Source: Nematostella vectensis (Eukaryota; Cnidaria; Anthozoa; Actiniaria; Edwardsiidae). From it: a stretch of DNA of 64,000 nt. Position numbers and translations under genes: made by a program. This document shows positions 1 to 11,344 of the stretch, in pieces. The stretch is from positions 5,413,703-5,477,702 of the forward strand of contig NC_064037.1 in the NCBI RefSeq assembly GCF_932526225.1. The letters run 5' to 3'. Numbering within the stretch: the stretch's first letter is position 1; every line of letters begins with the position of its first letter. The notes under the pieces are model-generated. The model searched no databases and had not been told where the DNA came from. It saw nothing but the letters and a program-made list of their open reading frames with translations.

Positions 1-45
1 TAGAGATTCTTAAAAGTACTTTACTTTTTAAAAAGAGCCAGGGTC

Positions 46-3000
46 ATGTATGAAATAGAGGAGGTGCCGCTTGTATGGATAGAACTCAAAGATGAAACTA
101 GGCTCGCCGCAACGCTCTGGATGCCTTCAGTAAGAGAGGATGGAAGCGAACCATCGAAGTTTCCAGCTTTGCTCGGTAAGTGAGTAAATTGATGTACGAT
201 CGTGAAGCGCGTTTTGGGAGAATTCACTCGAAATTGAACCTTTCCGTGACCATACCTGTCAACACCAAAATTTCTTCCTACGAGGGGGTCCGGGTGTGCG
301 GGGGGAGGGGGGGGATGGGGTTGGGGTCTGGGGATTTACAAGTGATTGTTTGTGGTTTCTGTGGTATACATGAATACATGACTTCAGGCCTAATGACATT
401 TATTAGGGTTATGCTAGTCTATTTTGCTACGCACCCTATCTAATGAACACCCCCCTAAACTTGCAAGTGTGAAATGAACGCCCCTGTCTAATAAACACCC
501 CCTACCCTCCCTCCCAGCTTAAAAACAAATAGCATAGTAGTTCGGCTTCTCCTGTGTGAGACTAGCTTAATGTCAAGAAATGCTTGCTACGCTTCATAAT
601 TCTGACTGAGATTAGAACCCCAGTACACTTGGGTTTGTCATATTTCCATAGTTTGTAAAGAACGCCTCTCGATAATAGCCCCCCCCCCCACACCCACACT
701 CAGTCCATCGAAATTTAATAAACGTCCCGGGCGTTTGTTAGATAATTTACGGTATACATATTGTAATAAATGCACAATTTATAGTTTTTTTATCCCTTCA
801 AATCCTGAAGGAAGACCCCCTAAAAACTCTCTTCGAACTACAGCTAAAACCACGAACTACCTCACGTGCTTGACCTATGAGACAAGACACGCAATTGGCT
901 TATGACAATACCTGCCAACTCTCCCGCATTAGGCGTGAGTCTCAAGATTTTGGACCCCTTTTCCCGCTCTCTCGTGTTGAGCAACAAATCTCCCTCTTTT
1001 TAGCAATTTTTATCGCTTCAGAAAAATTATTCTATAGAAAATCACCAGTTTGCCTATTTTCTATAACCCTGGTTCCAGAGCCTCGAAGGTCTCCCTTTTT
1101 AGTGGCCAGCGAGGTTGAGACGAGGCTCTGGCCTCTCGAAGCGCTATTTTGACTTCTGCCTCACTTCCATGTTAACGGTTTGTGATTAGCATGTGTCTTT
1201 TTCACGCGGTGCTACCTTGGATGTAAACATCTCTTCGCTCTGAAATCGAATTTACGAGTATGAAAAACGCATGAAGACCCAATTTAAAAACAACAACATT
1301 CATCTGTAAACCCATGGGATCGTTGCTGTAGAGTTTTGTGACAAGAATCTGCCCATAGAAGGTGGGGAACATTTTCTCAGGATGAAAGCGCTTCAAGGAG
1401 GAAAAAAAATTCGCGGAATAAGCTCCCGGTTATCCTCGGAATGAGTCTATCAAAGAACTCAAGGGGCAAGTGACCAGTACAATCACTTGCTTGGGAAAGT
1501 TAAATCCACTACCGTTAAGGCGAGAGCAAACGCCGGGAATAAGCTGGAGATTTCTCGTAGCCGGTCGGCAGCACAGAGAAAACATCTTGCCGCTTGATGA
1601 ATCGCAAAGAGACTCCTCTTGAACAGACTTTGCATTTTTAATACTGGTAAATCTTGTAACCACTGCAAAGTAGTATGAAAATTGCGATCAAAATAATCTA
1701 TCGCTCCTTTGTTTGTTTAGATGTTTGTTATTTCGAACAACAAGAATTAAAAAACGGTTTTGACCTTTTGAACTTGAAGCGAAAAAAACAATAGAAAACT
1801 GTCAGAATTTTTGGTTTCCATGACCACGTGTCAATTGGCCAATCAGCCACCATGTTCAGATTCTGAACCTAGCAGAAGTCAAAATAGCGCTTCGAGAGGC
1901 CAGAGCCTCTTCTCAACCTCGCTGGCCACTAATAGAGAGACATTCGAGGCTCTCTGGCTACTAATAGAGAGGCTCTGGAACCAGGGTAATTTTCTATTAA
2001 AAAATTTGAAACAAATATTCCCTGTAGCGCAATAATTCCGTAGCGCAATTTATCTAACACCCTCGTGAGATCTATAAGTGGATTTGTTTGTGAGAGCTTT
2101 CTATACGGCAAACGCCTGCAAGGTTAAACCCACCCCTCCCCCAAAAAATGAATATACCCCACCCCTCCCCAAAAAAATTATCAAGCCTTGAGATTTTCAG
2201 AGGTTGACAGGTATGTATAACTGACCAATCAACTTAGCTGATACATTTTCTATTTATATTACAGTCTAGCCCGAGTATCAGGCAATTTTATTTTTCAAAA
2301 GTCGGAGGCTAATTACGGTCTTACATCCCCTGTCTGGCATCCGTCTCTGGACGTTTCACAAAATAGCTCTCACAAACTCACACATTGTGCTTTTCAAAAC
2401 ATTGTATTCTTCTCACAAAGTTTTCAGGTAATTAAAACTCAGAGTCTCATGAATATTACTTAACCTGTAGATTTAGCGTTTAACCTGGAGACCTGGATAT
2501 TTGCTGCAAAACCTGGAAACTCCTGGTTCAGCTATTTGCTGTGTGTTTTGTTGTGATTATCAATAAATTACCTACAAACTTAAAACATGACTTCTACTTG
2601 TGTTTTTTTTTAATGTTTAGAGTTTAATTACAGTTTTTTTTCTTGAAAAAAACATATTAGCACCCTTCACAACTGTATGTACGCGCGATGAAAAAACAGG
2701 CAGCCCAAGGCTACCATCAGTGGTTTTTAAAGAAATGTATGGTGAAATTTAATTGTTAGGGAAAAAACACTTTATCGTGTTAAATAAAACTATAGACCTT
2801 GTAATGCAATTGTCATTTGTTACTCCCACCCAGATGGTCCCGGGGAAGGTTGGGGGATATTATTTTAACCCTAAACAAAACTGAAGAAATCTCCACCCCT
2901 TTGGGACAAAACTACCGTCAAATGCCCCCACCCCTTGAGGTGACATTTAGACAACAAGCTATCTGAAATGAGCCAGTGCCCTCAGGTTTGTTTTTTGTCT

Positions 3001-6000
3001 TCCTTTATTTCAATTTTGCAGATAGAATGTCAGTAGAGTGAGTTTGAAGCCCAATACAACTTGTGTTCTTTCTAGTATACAAAAAAATAGGAAGGCTGGA
3101 GACTTTATCGGCAAATTTCAAAGACATATTCATAGTGTTATTTTTTTTCCAGAGTTTTTGCCCTACAATCGAATGGGCTGGACAAAGATACCAGATAATC
3201 TGCAATATCCCAAGCTAGCATCGCATGGCTTTGTGGGGGTGAGAGTAGACATGCGCGGCTCTGGAGACTCTGAGGGGTTGTATTTTGATGAGTATAAGCG
3301 TCAAGAGCAAAAAGACTGTTGTGAAGTAATAGACTGGATCAGTAAACAAGAATGGAGCAATGGATCTGTTGGTATGAAATGCAAATTCTCATACTTTTTG
3401 ATTTACATGAAGGCTCTGGAATCTGGCAAAGCACAAGGGGGGGACATTTGACATAACAGGAAATTGATATGATTCCATAATTTGCTTTTTTATTCTGGTC
3501 TGGATAGAGGTAAGAGGCAATTTCCCCTACCCGTTGGATTCTCCCTTCACCTCCTTCCCTCTTACATCACCTCATCAATCCTATGCCACAGCAAGTCTCA
3601 ATTGTTTCTTAGCTAAACTAAAAGAAAAGCCAGACATCTTTCTTCAAGAGGAAGTAACTTTAAGTAGTCTATCAAAGGGAGGCAGGCTGCTACTCTACTC
3701 AGGAAAATTGCCTTGAGCCAATTAAAGCCACATTGTCACCGCTCGATTACCTAACAATATTTGATGATTTTTAATGGAAAACGCAAAAAATATTTCAAAA
3801 TATTGAAAGCAGTGTGTCTATTGGAAGTTTCTTTGAGGATGTGATTGATAATTTAGAACGGATGGCCTGTTTAATATCTCGGATTCTAATAGATTCTTTC
3901 GTCTTTTAACGGTTGAGGTTTCCGTCGGACCATTGGAAGTAAACTGGTGACAATGCAGCTTTAAGCTGACTCCAATGAAGAGGTTCTCAAGAAATTTATC
4001 AGCATCACAAACATCAACATTTTCCGTAGGGGAGGGGAAGCCTTGGAGTTGTGAACAAGTGGGTGTGGCTAATGAACAAATCTGCATCCCTTGACGTACC
4101 ATGTATTCTCTTTTTCCAGGAATGTTAGGCATGAGTTGGGGAGGATTCAATGCTTTGCAGGTTGCTGCACTCCAACCCCCTGCCTTAAAAGCCATAGTCT
4201 CAGTCTACTCCAGTGATGATCGATATGCTGATGATATTCACTATATTGGAGGATGTGTCATGGGCATTGGTGGACTGGCCTGGGCTTCTAAAATGGCCCT
4301 CTGGAATGCTAGACCCCCAGATCCACTCTCTGTTGGAAAAAGGTTAGAATGTATTCCTTTTATCTCTTTGCTTAGCTAGGGCATGTGCAATGGTTGTGCA
4401 CATCCCTTGGCCACTAAAACGTTCTTATTGAAGGATTGAAAAGCACTAATTTTTTTTTCATGTGATATCTATAAGTGCACACCCCCTCGGCAAATCAAGG
4501 CTACCTGCCTGTATTTCTCTTATAGTGTTTGTTAACGTTATCCAAGCAGTGTCTCAGATTTCCAGTAAGGTTGGCAAGGGAAAGCATTATGGTAAGATCC
4601 ATAAGGGAGGGGTGGAGTCCCGGAGGGGGTTCTTCAAGGTAAAAAGTGATATGGATGCTTGTCAGGAAATTCAGAAAATACACCTTAAAATATCTGCAAA
4701 CCAAAAATACTCCAGAAGCCCTGAAAAACACCATTTCAAAGAGAAAAGCCTATTTATTCACGGATACCTAAAAAAATACCTATGGCCCGATTTTGACCCC
4801 TAAAAAATATGGCAAGCATCCCTATCAGGTCAACTTTGGAAGACCCCCCCCCCCCCCCTTCGTGGTGAAGAGCAGTGTATTAAAAGGTAATGCAGAACCA
4901 TGAAGAAATGGGAAGTGGTACATCATTAAGTGATGTATCAAGGATTGCTAAAAGTGGAGGTTACTGACAGGAATGTGGGAGGGATCCTTTGTATAGACAT
5001 ACTGTAAGAGGTAAGTTTGTGGTATTCAGCATTTCTTGATGAATATACATCTTATGGGGGAGAAGGATGAAAGGAGTAATTGTTGGTAAATGGGGATTAA
5101 TTGCAGCTTAATCATGCAGCTATTGGCTTTCAGCAAATGGCTGTTATACTCCATAGGAATACTGTTGGGGCCTAGCCATTCATTGTCCTTTTGTAAAATC
5201 CCTGGTCAAATTGGAATGTTTTTTTTTTTTGCATGTCGTACTTGGGTCAAAGATTATGAATTTTGTATTCCAAAATACCATTGCCCCCCCCCCCCCTTCC
5301 CCTTGAACACTAAACCCTCAGTAACCACTGCACTAGAATATATTAAGTCAGTTTATAAGTGATTTGCACCGACAATGTCCAAGAAATAGCTTTTAACACA
5401 TTCTTCCTTCAGGTGGGTAGAAATGTGGAAGCATCGTCTTCACCACTCAAGCTACCCATGGATGAACACCTGGCTTTCGCACCAGACTCGTGACGACTAC
5501 TGGAAGCATGCATCCATCTGTGAAGACTTCTCCCAGATCAGTTGTCCAGTTCTTTTGATTGGGGGATGGGCTGATCTGTACACTAACTGCGTGTTCCGCA
5601 TGGCTGAAAGCTTAACCTGTCCCTTGAAGGCTATCGTTGGCCCTTGGAGCCACTGCTGGCCTGCTAATGGTGTAACACCTGGTCCTGCCATTGACCATGT
5701 CGAGGTTATGCGTCAGTGGTTTGGTTGTCATCTCAAAGGAGAGACCAATGGTGCTATGGAACAGCCTAATCTTAGGATATATATGAAGCAAGGTAAGTTG
5801 TTGTGAACATCATCAAGTCAATGCACAAATCCAAGAGTGGTGCTCTCCTTAACCAATTGACTCCTGGCTTTTTTTGAGCTGAATTTACAAAAAAACACAC
5901 TGAAAACAGATACCCCCCCCCTATTCTTAGTTTTATACAGCATGTCAAAGTCAATTACAGCTGCACCTAGTCAGCGGTATCCAAGCTTTCCAACAGTGCT

Positions 6001-9000
6001 TTGCGGTCCCCACCTTTAATCCCTCGTCGTTGTGCTGAAGCCAGCACAAGTTGATGGTTGCTTGTATTTTTCATCAAAAATACAGCTATGAGCATATTAG
6101 GAGAGTGTCTCAGGACATCATGAAGTCTTTTGGGGCATAATTGAGTGCTTTGCTTATGGATATTTGCAAGCAAAGGTGGATTCATGATGATTTTTTCTTG
6201 TTTGGCTTTGCCTGGATGAGAAAATAATTTTCTAATGAATCACCACAGCTCTCCTAAATGCTGTCTTTTCTGAAACCAAATTGATTCCAAAATTGTTTAC
6301 ACTGCTATTCTGGGTCTGTATGACCTGGAATTGATTTGTTTGGCTTCGGGGTAAAAAGACTTAAAAAAAACATCTGGCTTTGGGGAGAGGAGTGTTGACT
6401 GGCCCTCCCCTCGTGAATTTTCCCCTGGATCTCCCAGAATGCTTTGCAATACGTAAAGACATCTTCGTGGTTGTACAAGCCTTCAAGGAGTGGACATTGT
6501 GTTTTGAGGCCATGGAAATGTACCTGGAGGATCAGAATAAAGGTATCTATTTGTGTCTTGAGCTGTGTTTGCTGATCTCTCTCCCTTGTGTGGTATTTTG
6601 AGCCTTTTATTGAGAGGGGTGATTCTGCTTTTCTCTCCTTGTTCTATTTGAGATTTGTCAAAGAACCTGTGCTGTTATTTGGCTTAAGAGTAGATGCATA
6701 TCTGCAATACCATTTATCCCTTAGACTGATGCCTGAGTATCTTCATCTTGTTGTGTTTATTTTGCATTTATGAATTTTTTGGGTTGTGGGTACCTCCCAA
6801 AGCCGGTACAGGCCGGTTGAGGGGTCAATGTGTTAAACTTCCACAGCAATTTTTGTTGCATTCTAACTTTCATTTTTTTGTTGGATTGCCAGTTGCAAAA
6901 AAAGTAGAGTGGTTTCTTCTTTCCAGACATTTAGAGAAAACTTGCAATGCATTCCACAAAACCATTTAAAAAAAATTAGCCAATCAACGTCTCCCAGGAG
7001 AAGAAGGCAACCACTGTAAATTATGATTGAGAAGTTGGCGCATTACAAGCTGCATAAAAATTATCATCCCTCTGTAACCTGCAAAATTCGCCATTGTTGC
7101 TGTTTAAGTTGCAGGAAAAATTGCTTGGTGTAAAATGGCTTTTAACATGTACTCAATATGGCATACAGAGTTTCAATTTTTCAATCGTCTCTGTAAACAA
7201 GGCAGACAATGGATGGAGATTGTAAAGGTTTTGAAGCAAAAAAAAAATTTTGTTTGTTTTCATGCCCGAATACTAGAATAGCGTCTTTCAAATGAGCATG
7301 CGCTGTTTTTTAATTTTATAGCGCCCGATCGTGTTTTAGGATCTAAGGATGCGCATTTACTGTGTGGGCAAGCGTTTCCTAACCCGCTTCCTATTGATGC
7401 AACCATCCCATGGAAATGCTTGGTACTTAGGCTAAGGTTACCACAGTGATGTGCATTGCAAATCAATGATCTCAAGCGCTATTGCATAACTGTGATGGCT
7501 ATGTTATTTGTATTTTATCCAGGAGTGAAAATGCCCCAGAATCTTTCTGACATGAAAGACTGGCCCGGTGAATGGATCTGTGAAGAGCAGTGGCCTTCCA
7601 CAAACATTGTCAGTCATCTCTTCTCCTTATGTCAAAAATCAGAGAAACTTGTACGGATAACTAGTACACAAGAATCACGGGATACCACCCAAAAGACCCG
7701 CAGCATTCAAAGTGATCCTGTGTGTGGAATTAATGGTGGCTATAACATGGCTGGAAATGCTTCAGACTTGCCAACTGACCAATCACATGACGACAGACTC
7801 TCCCTCTGTTGGGATTCCTATGCACTTAAACATGATGTCTCTGTGCTTGGTTTCCCGGAGGTGGAGTTAGAGTTGAGTAGTGATCAACCCCAAGCGCAGA
7901 TTGCTGTTCGCTTGTGTGATGTCTTTCCTGATGGAAGTTCAACGCTCATTTCAAGAGGTAGGACACCATACACGAAGTAAGATTCTTATTTTGTTTGTGT
8001 CACATTACATTTTTGTTTTGATTTCGCCACAGGTACCCCAAGCTCACTGTGTGTATGAATAAATTATAGTGGTTCACGTTACCGTTGTGTGTGTCATGGT
8101 TTCTAGTAAACATATGGGATTGAAATAAGCCATTCACTTTACCAAGAAATAAAACTGTTAAACTCTCAAAAATATTCTGACCTGACAGTGGAGTCTTAAA
8201 TATGGTCTAGGTGAAGTTTCTAGCCATTTGGTCTGGCTTTTCGAGAGTTATGTTGTTCTGTTTCCCAGCAGCTAGAAACTTCACCCAGACCATATTTAAG
8301 ACTCTGCTATAATTTTATTTATACTGGATTAAAAAATAACATTAAAAGGAACTTATTAGATACAAGGTTTTTGCTGTGTTCTGATGCACACTTCAGCATA
8401 TCCTAGTCACAATGATTGGCTCAAATACCTCAACTTAAAACTGTAAAGATGACCATTGTATTACCTTCTTTCATTCAATGCAGGATAAACCAAACTTTTT
8501 TTGGCGTAGCCTCAAACATGAAGGTTGATTTTTTAATCTCAGTAGAAAATTCCTATTTCCAATAAAGTCTAAAACTGTTTTTGCAAACTTATTTGGGTTA
8601 TTCAGCCATTTGAAATAGGTGTATTCTCAGCAAAGATATTCTACTAGGTGGCATAACGGGGGTTAACAAAGACTCTACACTCCTTACCAGGTATTCTCAA
8701 TCTGACTCACCGAGAAGGTCATGGACCCGAATCCGTCAAGGCCCTAGAACCTGGAAAACAGTACACCATCAAAATCCAGCTGGACGCAACTGGTCACGTG
8801 GTACAACAAGGCAACACCTTGCGCCTGGCAGTATCCCCCTCATACTTCCCCGTGGTTTGGCCCTCTCCGACCCCGACCACCCTCAACATACATTATGGGG
8901 TTCTGCGTCTCCCGGTTCGAGAAGCCAGCCCCGAAGTAAGGAATGTGGATCAGAGTCTGCCCCCTTTTCCTTTGTGTGATGATGATGTGGACCTAGGGGT

Positions 9001-10091
9001 GACTGTGGTCTTACCTGGACTCTACGAAAGGTATGTCTAGGAAATAATTGAAGTTACTTCCATAAATATGATGCAGAGGGAAGGTATGCTTTGCGTACAG
9101 ACTCACAATTTCCAATATGACGAGCGCTTCATGCTGGCTGTGACGTCATAGCCATGCAGAGCGTGATAGGCCCGCCGAAAAGCCAAGGGACGAGGCTAGG
9201 GTTTCGTAACCATTCCTTAATCAACTCTGATAGCAATGACAGAGCAGCAAAGACAGACAGACTTGGATAGTTTATAATGATGATATTGCTTATGGCTTTT
9301 CTGTTGTTGCTGCTGCTGATAATGATGGAGTAGGTACGATTTTGATGAGGATGATGGAGATGATGGTGGCAAAGGTTGGATAAGGATGATGATGGCGATG
9401 CGGTGGTGTTGATGATGGCAAAGTTGCGAAGATGATGACAGTGTTTTTTTTTTGCAAAGATTTTAATGTTGAGGATAAATATATTTATCAATTCAGCACT
9501 ATACAGTTCGACGAGGAGAGTAAGTTACCCAAGCTGACAGTGATTGACAACTCCGACCAAGTTTACTTCCACGACACTGGTACGATACGAGAGGGGACTA
9601 GTACTGAGATTCATTCCATGAGCCGTACACCATCTACTCAAAATCCAGAGCCCGTGATCACCATCTCAAAGCAGCTGATGTTGAGAAAATTGAAAACCCC
9701 AGATAGCAAGATATATCAAGCGCTGCTCTATAATGGAGAGGTAAGCTAAAATTTATATAATCTATTCTTACAGAGAATTTCAATACGCCATGTATGTTAC
9801 AGTAATAAAGTGCGTCGGTACAGACCTTGTCTACCCTATTTGTACCATGCGAGATTTCGTGAGAATGGAAAAAGAACCCTGTTTTTTCAACAGGATGTCC
9901 CTGGGGCTGACAGTGCCAATACGATAACCGAGGAAGAATTCTTTGAGTGGAACATACGCCTGACCCACGAGAGCAAAATGTGGAGCGATGAGAAAGAGTT
10001 CCATTTGAGCAACACGCTGGAGTGCTACCAATGTAACAAGCGTGTATTTAACCAAACATGGTTGGAAAGCATAGAAAGAGATCATGTGTGA
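46..10091 (+). CDS. CocE/NonD-type (X-Pro dipeptidyl-peptidase S15-like) alpha/beta hydrolase, 8 exons
   Basis: Exons 46-175, 3153-3371, 4120-4342, 5413-5792, 7523-7957, 8691-9030, 9497-9740 and 9894-10091 join in frame to 722 codons plus stop. The product has the catalytic layout of bacterial cocaine esterase-type hydrolases: nucleophile Ser122 in GMSWGG, Asp245 in GGWADLYT and His271 in GPWSH, followed by the beta-sandwich C-terminal domain (about 300-722) with LRLAVSPSYFPVVWPSP. Family members hydrolyse esters or Xaa-Pro peptides; the substrate here is unknown. No signal peptide is visible, so it is probably cytosolic. The start is uncertain: the frame stays open upstream to the window edge, but the Met at 46 lies at the usual distance before the first conserved strand. 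The exon 7 acceptor (9496) and exon 8 acceptor (9893) were chosen because nearer AGs give a stop or the wrong phase. An AATAAA lies at 10450. Confidence 0.85.
909..2213. mobile_element. TACCTGTCAA-ended MITE, copy A (interrupted)
   Basis: The left end TACCTGCCAACTCTCCCGC and right end TTGACAGGTA form an inverted repeat. The internal sequence matches copy B at 62945-63304 closely, including the run about TCTATACGGCAAACGCC. Copy B is continuous (360 bp), whereas copy A is split at 1064/1989 by a second element. It is non-coding and the superfamily is not assigned. Confidence 0.75.
1065..1988. mobile_element. 924 bp foldback element nested in MITE copy A, 9-bp target duplication
   Basis: Long terminal inverted repeats of about 100 bp start AACCCTGGTTCCAGAGCCTC and end as the near complement. 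They are flanked on both sides by the 9-bp direct repeat ATTTTCTAT (1056-1064 and 1989-1997). Uninterrupted copy B shows the empty site. The long TIR and 9-bp duplication resemble Mutator-like elements. No transposase frame is present, so it is non-autonomous. Confidence 0.8.
3726..3960. mobile_element. TTAA-flanked MITE (AGCCACATTGTC ends), copy 1
   Basis: The ends AGCCACATTGTC and GACAATGCAGCT form an inverted repeat with TTAA on each side (3722-3725, 3961-3964). A related copy in opposite orientation lies at 17652-17873. It sits in intron 2 of the hydrolase gene and is non-coding. TTAA flanks are typical of piggyBac-type target sites, though a TIR that itself begins TTAA is possible. Confidence 0.65.
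5853..6832 (+). mobile_element. About 1 kb TTAA-flanked TIR element with two small ORFs, copy 1
   Basis: TTAA (5849-5852, 6833-6836) flanks imperfect inverted ends CCAATTGACTCC and GGGGTCAATGTG. The element lies in intron 4 of the hydrolase gene. It carries a 72-codon frame on minus (5967-6185) and a 73-codon frame on plus (6380-6601). Both are retained in copy 2 (58339-59333, opposite orientation). No known transposase motif is recognised. Confidence 0.7.
8191..8304. repeat. Hairpin-forming inverted repeat in hydrolase intron 5
   Basis: Two 33-nt arms (8191-8223 and 8272-8304) are complementary with one mismatch and are separated by 48 nt. They are probably the remains of a foldback element. 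Confidence 0.75.
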
Positions 10092-10489
10092 AATAGGTAA
10101 AACATGTGTATTACTACACCTCATTGTATGAAGTTCTGGATTTTCAAAATTTTGCGAGATAAAAATTACACAAAAATATTCATAATGTGTAATTGTCGTT
10201 GATGATGATGGCAATGTGGTTATTGTTGATGTTTTTATGATGATGATGTGGTTGTTGAAGATAATGATAAGCAGGCACGTACATAGGGGGTGCACAGGGT
10301 GCGTACACCCCCCCCCCCCTTCAGCCATTCCTGTATTTGTGCCTGATTCTTGTCGATGATGATAATAATCATTGTAATGGTGGTCAGGGTAAAGACAAGT
10401 GCTCAAGATGATTCTGTGATTTTTTTTTGTTGGTGAACACAATGATGTCAATAAAGAGATGATCTTATGATGAGAGGGTGTCATGGTTA

Positions 10490-11085
10490 TGTGTTTCTTG
10501 GAATGGAGAAGGGGTGATGGTGGCAAGATGGTAGAGGGGTGATGATGACAAGAAGGTGGAGGGGTGGTGATGACAAGGTAGAGGGGTGATGATGACAAGA
10601 AGGAGGAGGGGTGGTGATGACAAGAGGGTGGAGGGGTGGTGATGACAAGAAGGTAGAGGGGTGGTGATGACAAGAGGGTGGAGGGGTGATGGTGGCAAGA
10701 TGGGAGGTGAGGTGAAGGTTGTAGGCGGGTGAGGGTGACAAAGTAGGAGAGGGATGATGGTGACAAGAAGGGGGGAGGGTGATGGTGGAGGGGTGATGTT
10801 GGTAAGATGAGAGTCGATGTGAAGGTGGGGGAGGGTGAGAGTGGCAAAGTAGGAGAGGGATGATGGTGACAAGAAGGGGGGAGGGTGATGGTGGAAAGGT
10901 GGAGGGGTGATGGTGACAAGATGGGAGGCGAGGTGAAGGTGACAAGTTGGTATGAGGGTGGCAAAGTAGGGGAGGGATGATGGTGACAAGGTGGTAGGAG
11001 GATGGGGGTGGCAAAGTAGGGGAGGGGTGATAGGGACAAGGTGGGAGGAAGGGTGAAGTTGATAAGTTGGGGGAGAAGTGATGGT
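10490..11085. repeat. G-rich minisatellite (GGTGATGRTGACAAG units)
   Basis: Imperfect tandem units of GTGATGRTGRCAAG plus AAGGTGGAGGG-like spacers run for about 600 bp. The complement reads as a long open frame rich in Ser, Pro, His and Thr purely because the repeat lacks stops. I treat this as non-coding. Confidence 0.8.
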
Positions 11086-11285
11086 AGATTCTCCACAGAC
11101 ACTATTGTGAAACAACAATTTGCTTGTCATCCCCCTTATTTATTTTCCATGTCTCCAATTCACATGGTACCACAGGGGTCTCAAACAGCCAAAGTTTGGT
11201 TTGTCTTACATGAGCAAATTTTATTTAGCAAATTAAAATTCACCACATACACATGCCTGTGCAGAGGGACCTAAAAACGGGATTT

Positions 11286-11291
11286 TTTATT
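11286..11291 (-). promoter_or_regulatory. Poly(A) signal for EXO5
   Basis: AATAAA on the minus strand lies 54 nt past the EXO5 stop codon. Confidence 0.55.
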
Positions 11292-11344
11292 GTGATTTAC
11301 ACCTGGTTTTGCATGCTCCCACGCTGCCATACAGTTCTAACATT

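Larger units (their letters stand above)
176..3152 (+). other. Intron 1 of the CocE-type hydrolase
   Basis: This 2977 bp intron holds no convincing exon. It contains a TACCTGTCAA-type inverted-repeat element (909-2213) that itself hosts a 924 bp foldback insertion, and a degenerate copy of a C-rich element around 2807-2960. A stray TACCTGTCAAC terminus is also present near 254. Confidence 0.6.
10092..11344. other. Convergent spacer between the hydrolase and EXO5
   Basis: This holds a decayed short element at about 10272-10345 with CAGGCACGTA and TGCCTGA ends, a GATGAT-rich stretch, a poly(A) signal AATAAA at 10450-10455 for the hydrolase, and the minisatellite at 10490-11085. No exon is seen. 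Confidence 0.6.

Noticed and set aside
9831-11102. 423-codon minus-strand open frame
   Set aside because: It runs through the minisatellite and overlaps the last hydrolase exon. The Ser/Pro/His/Leu-rich text is a repeat artefact without a domain.
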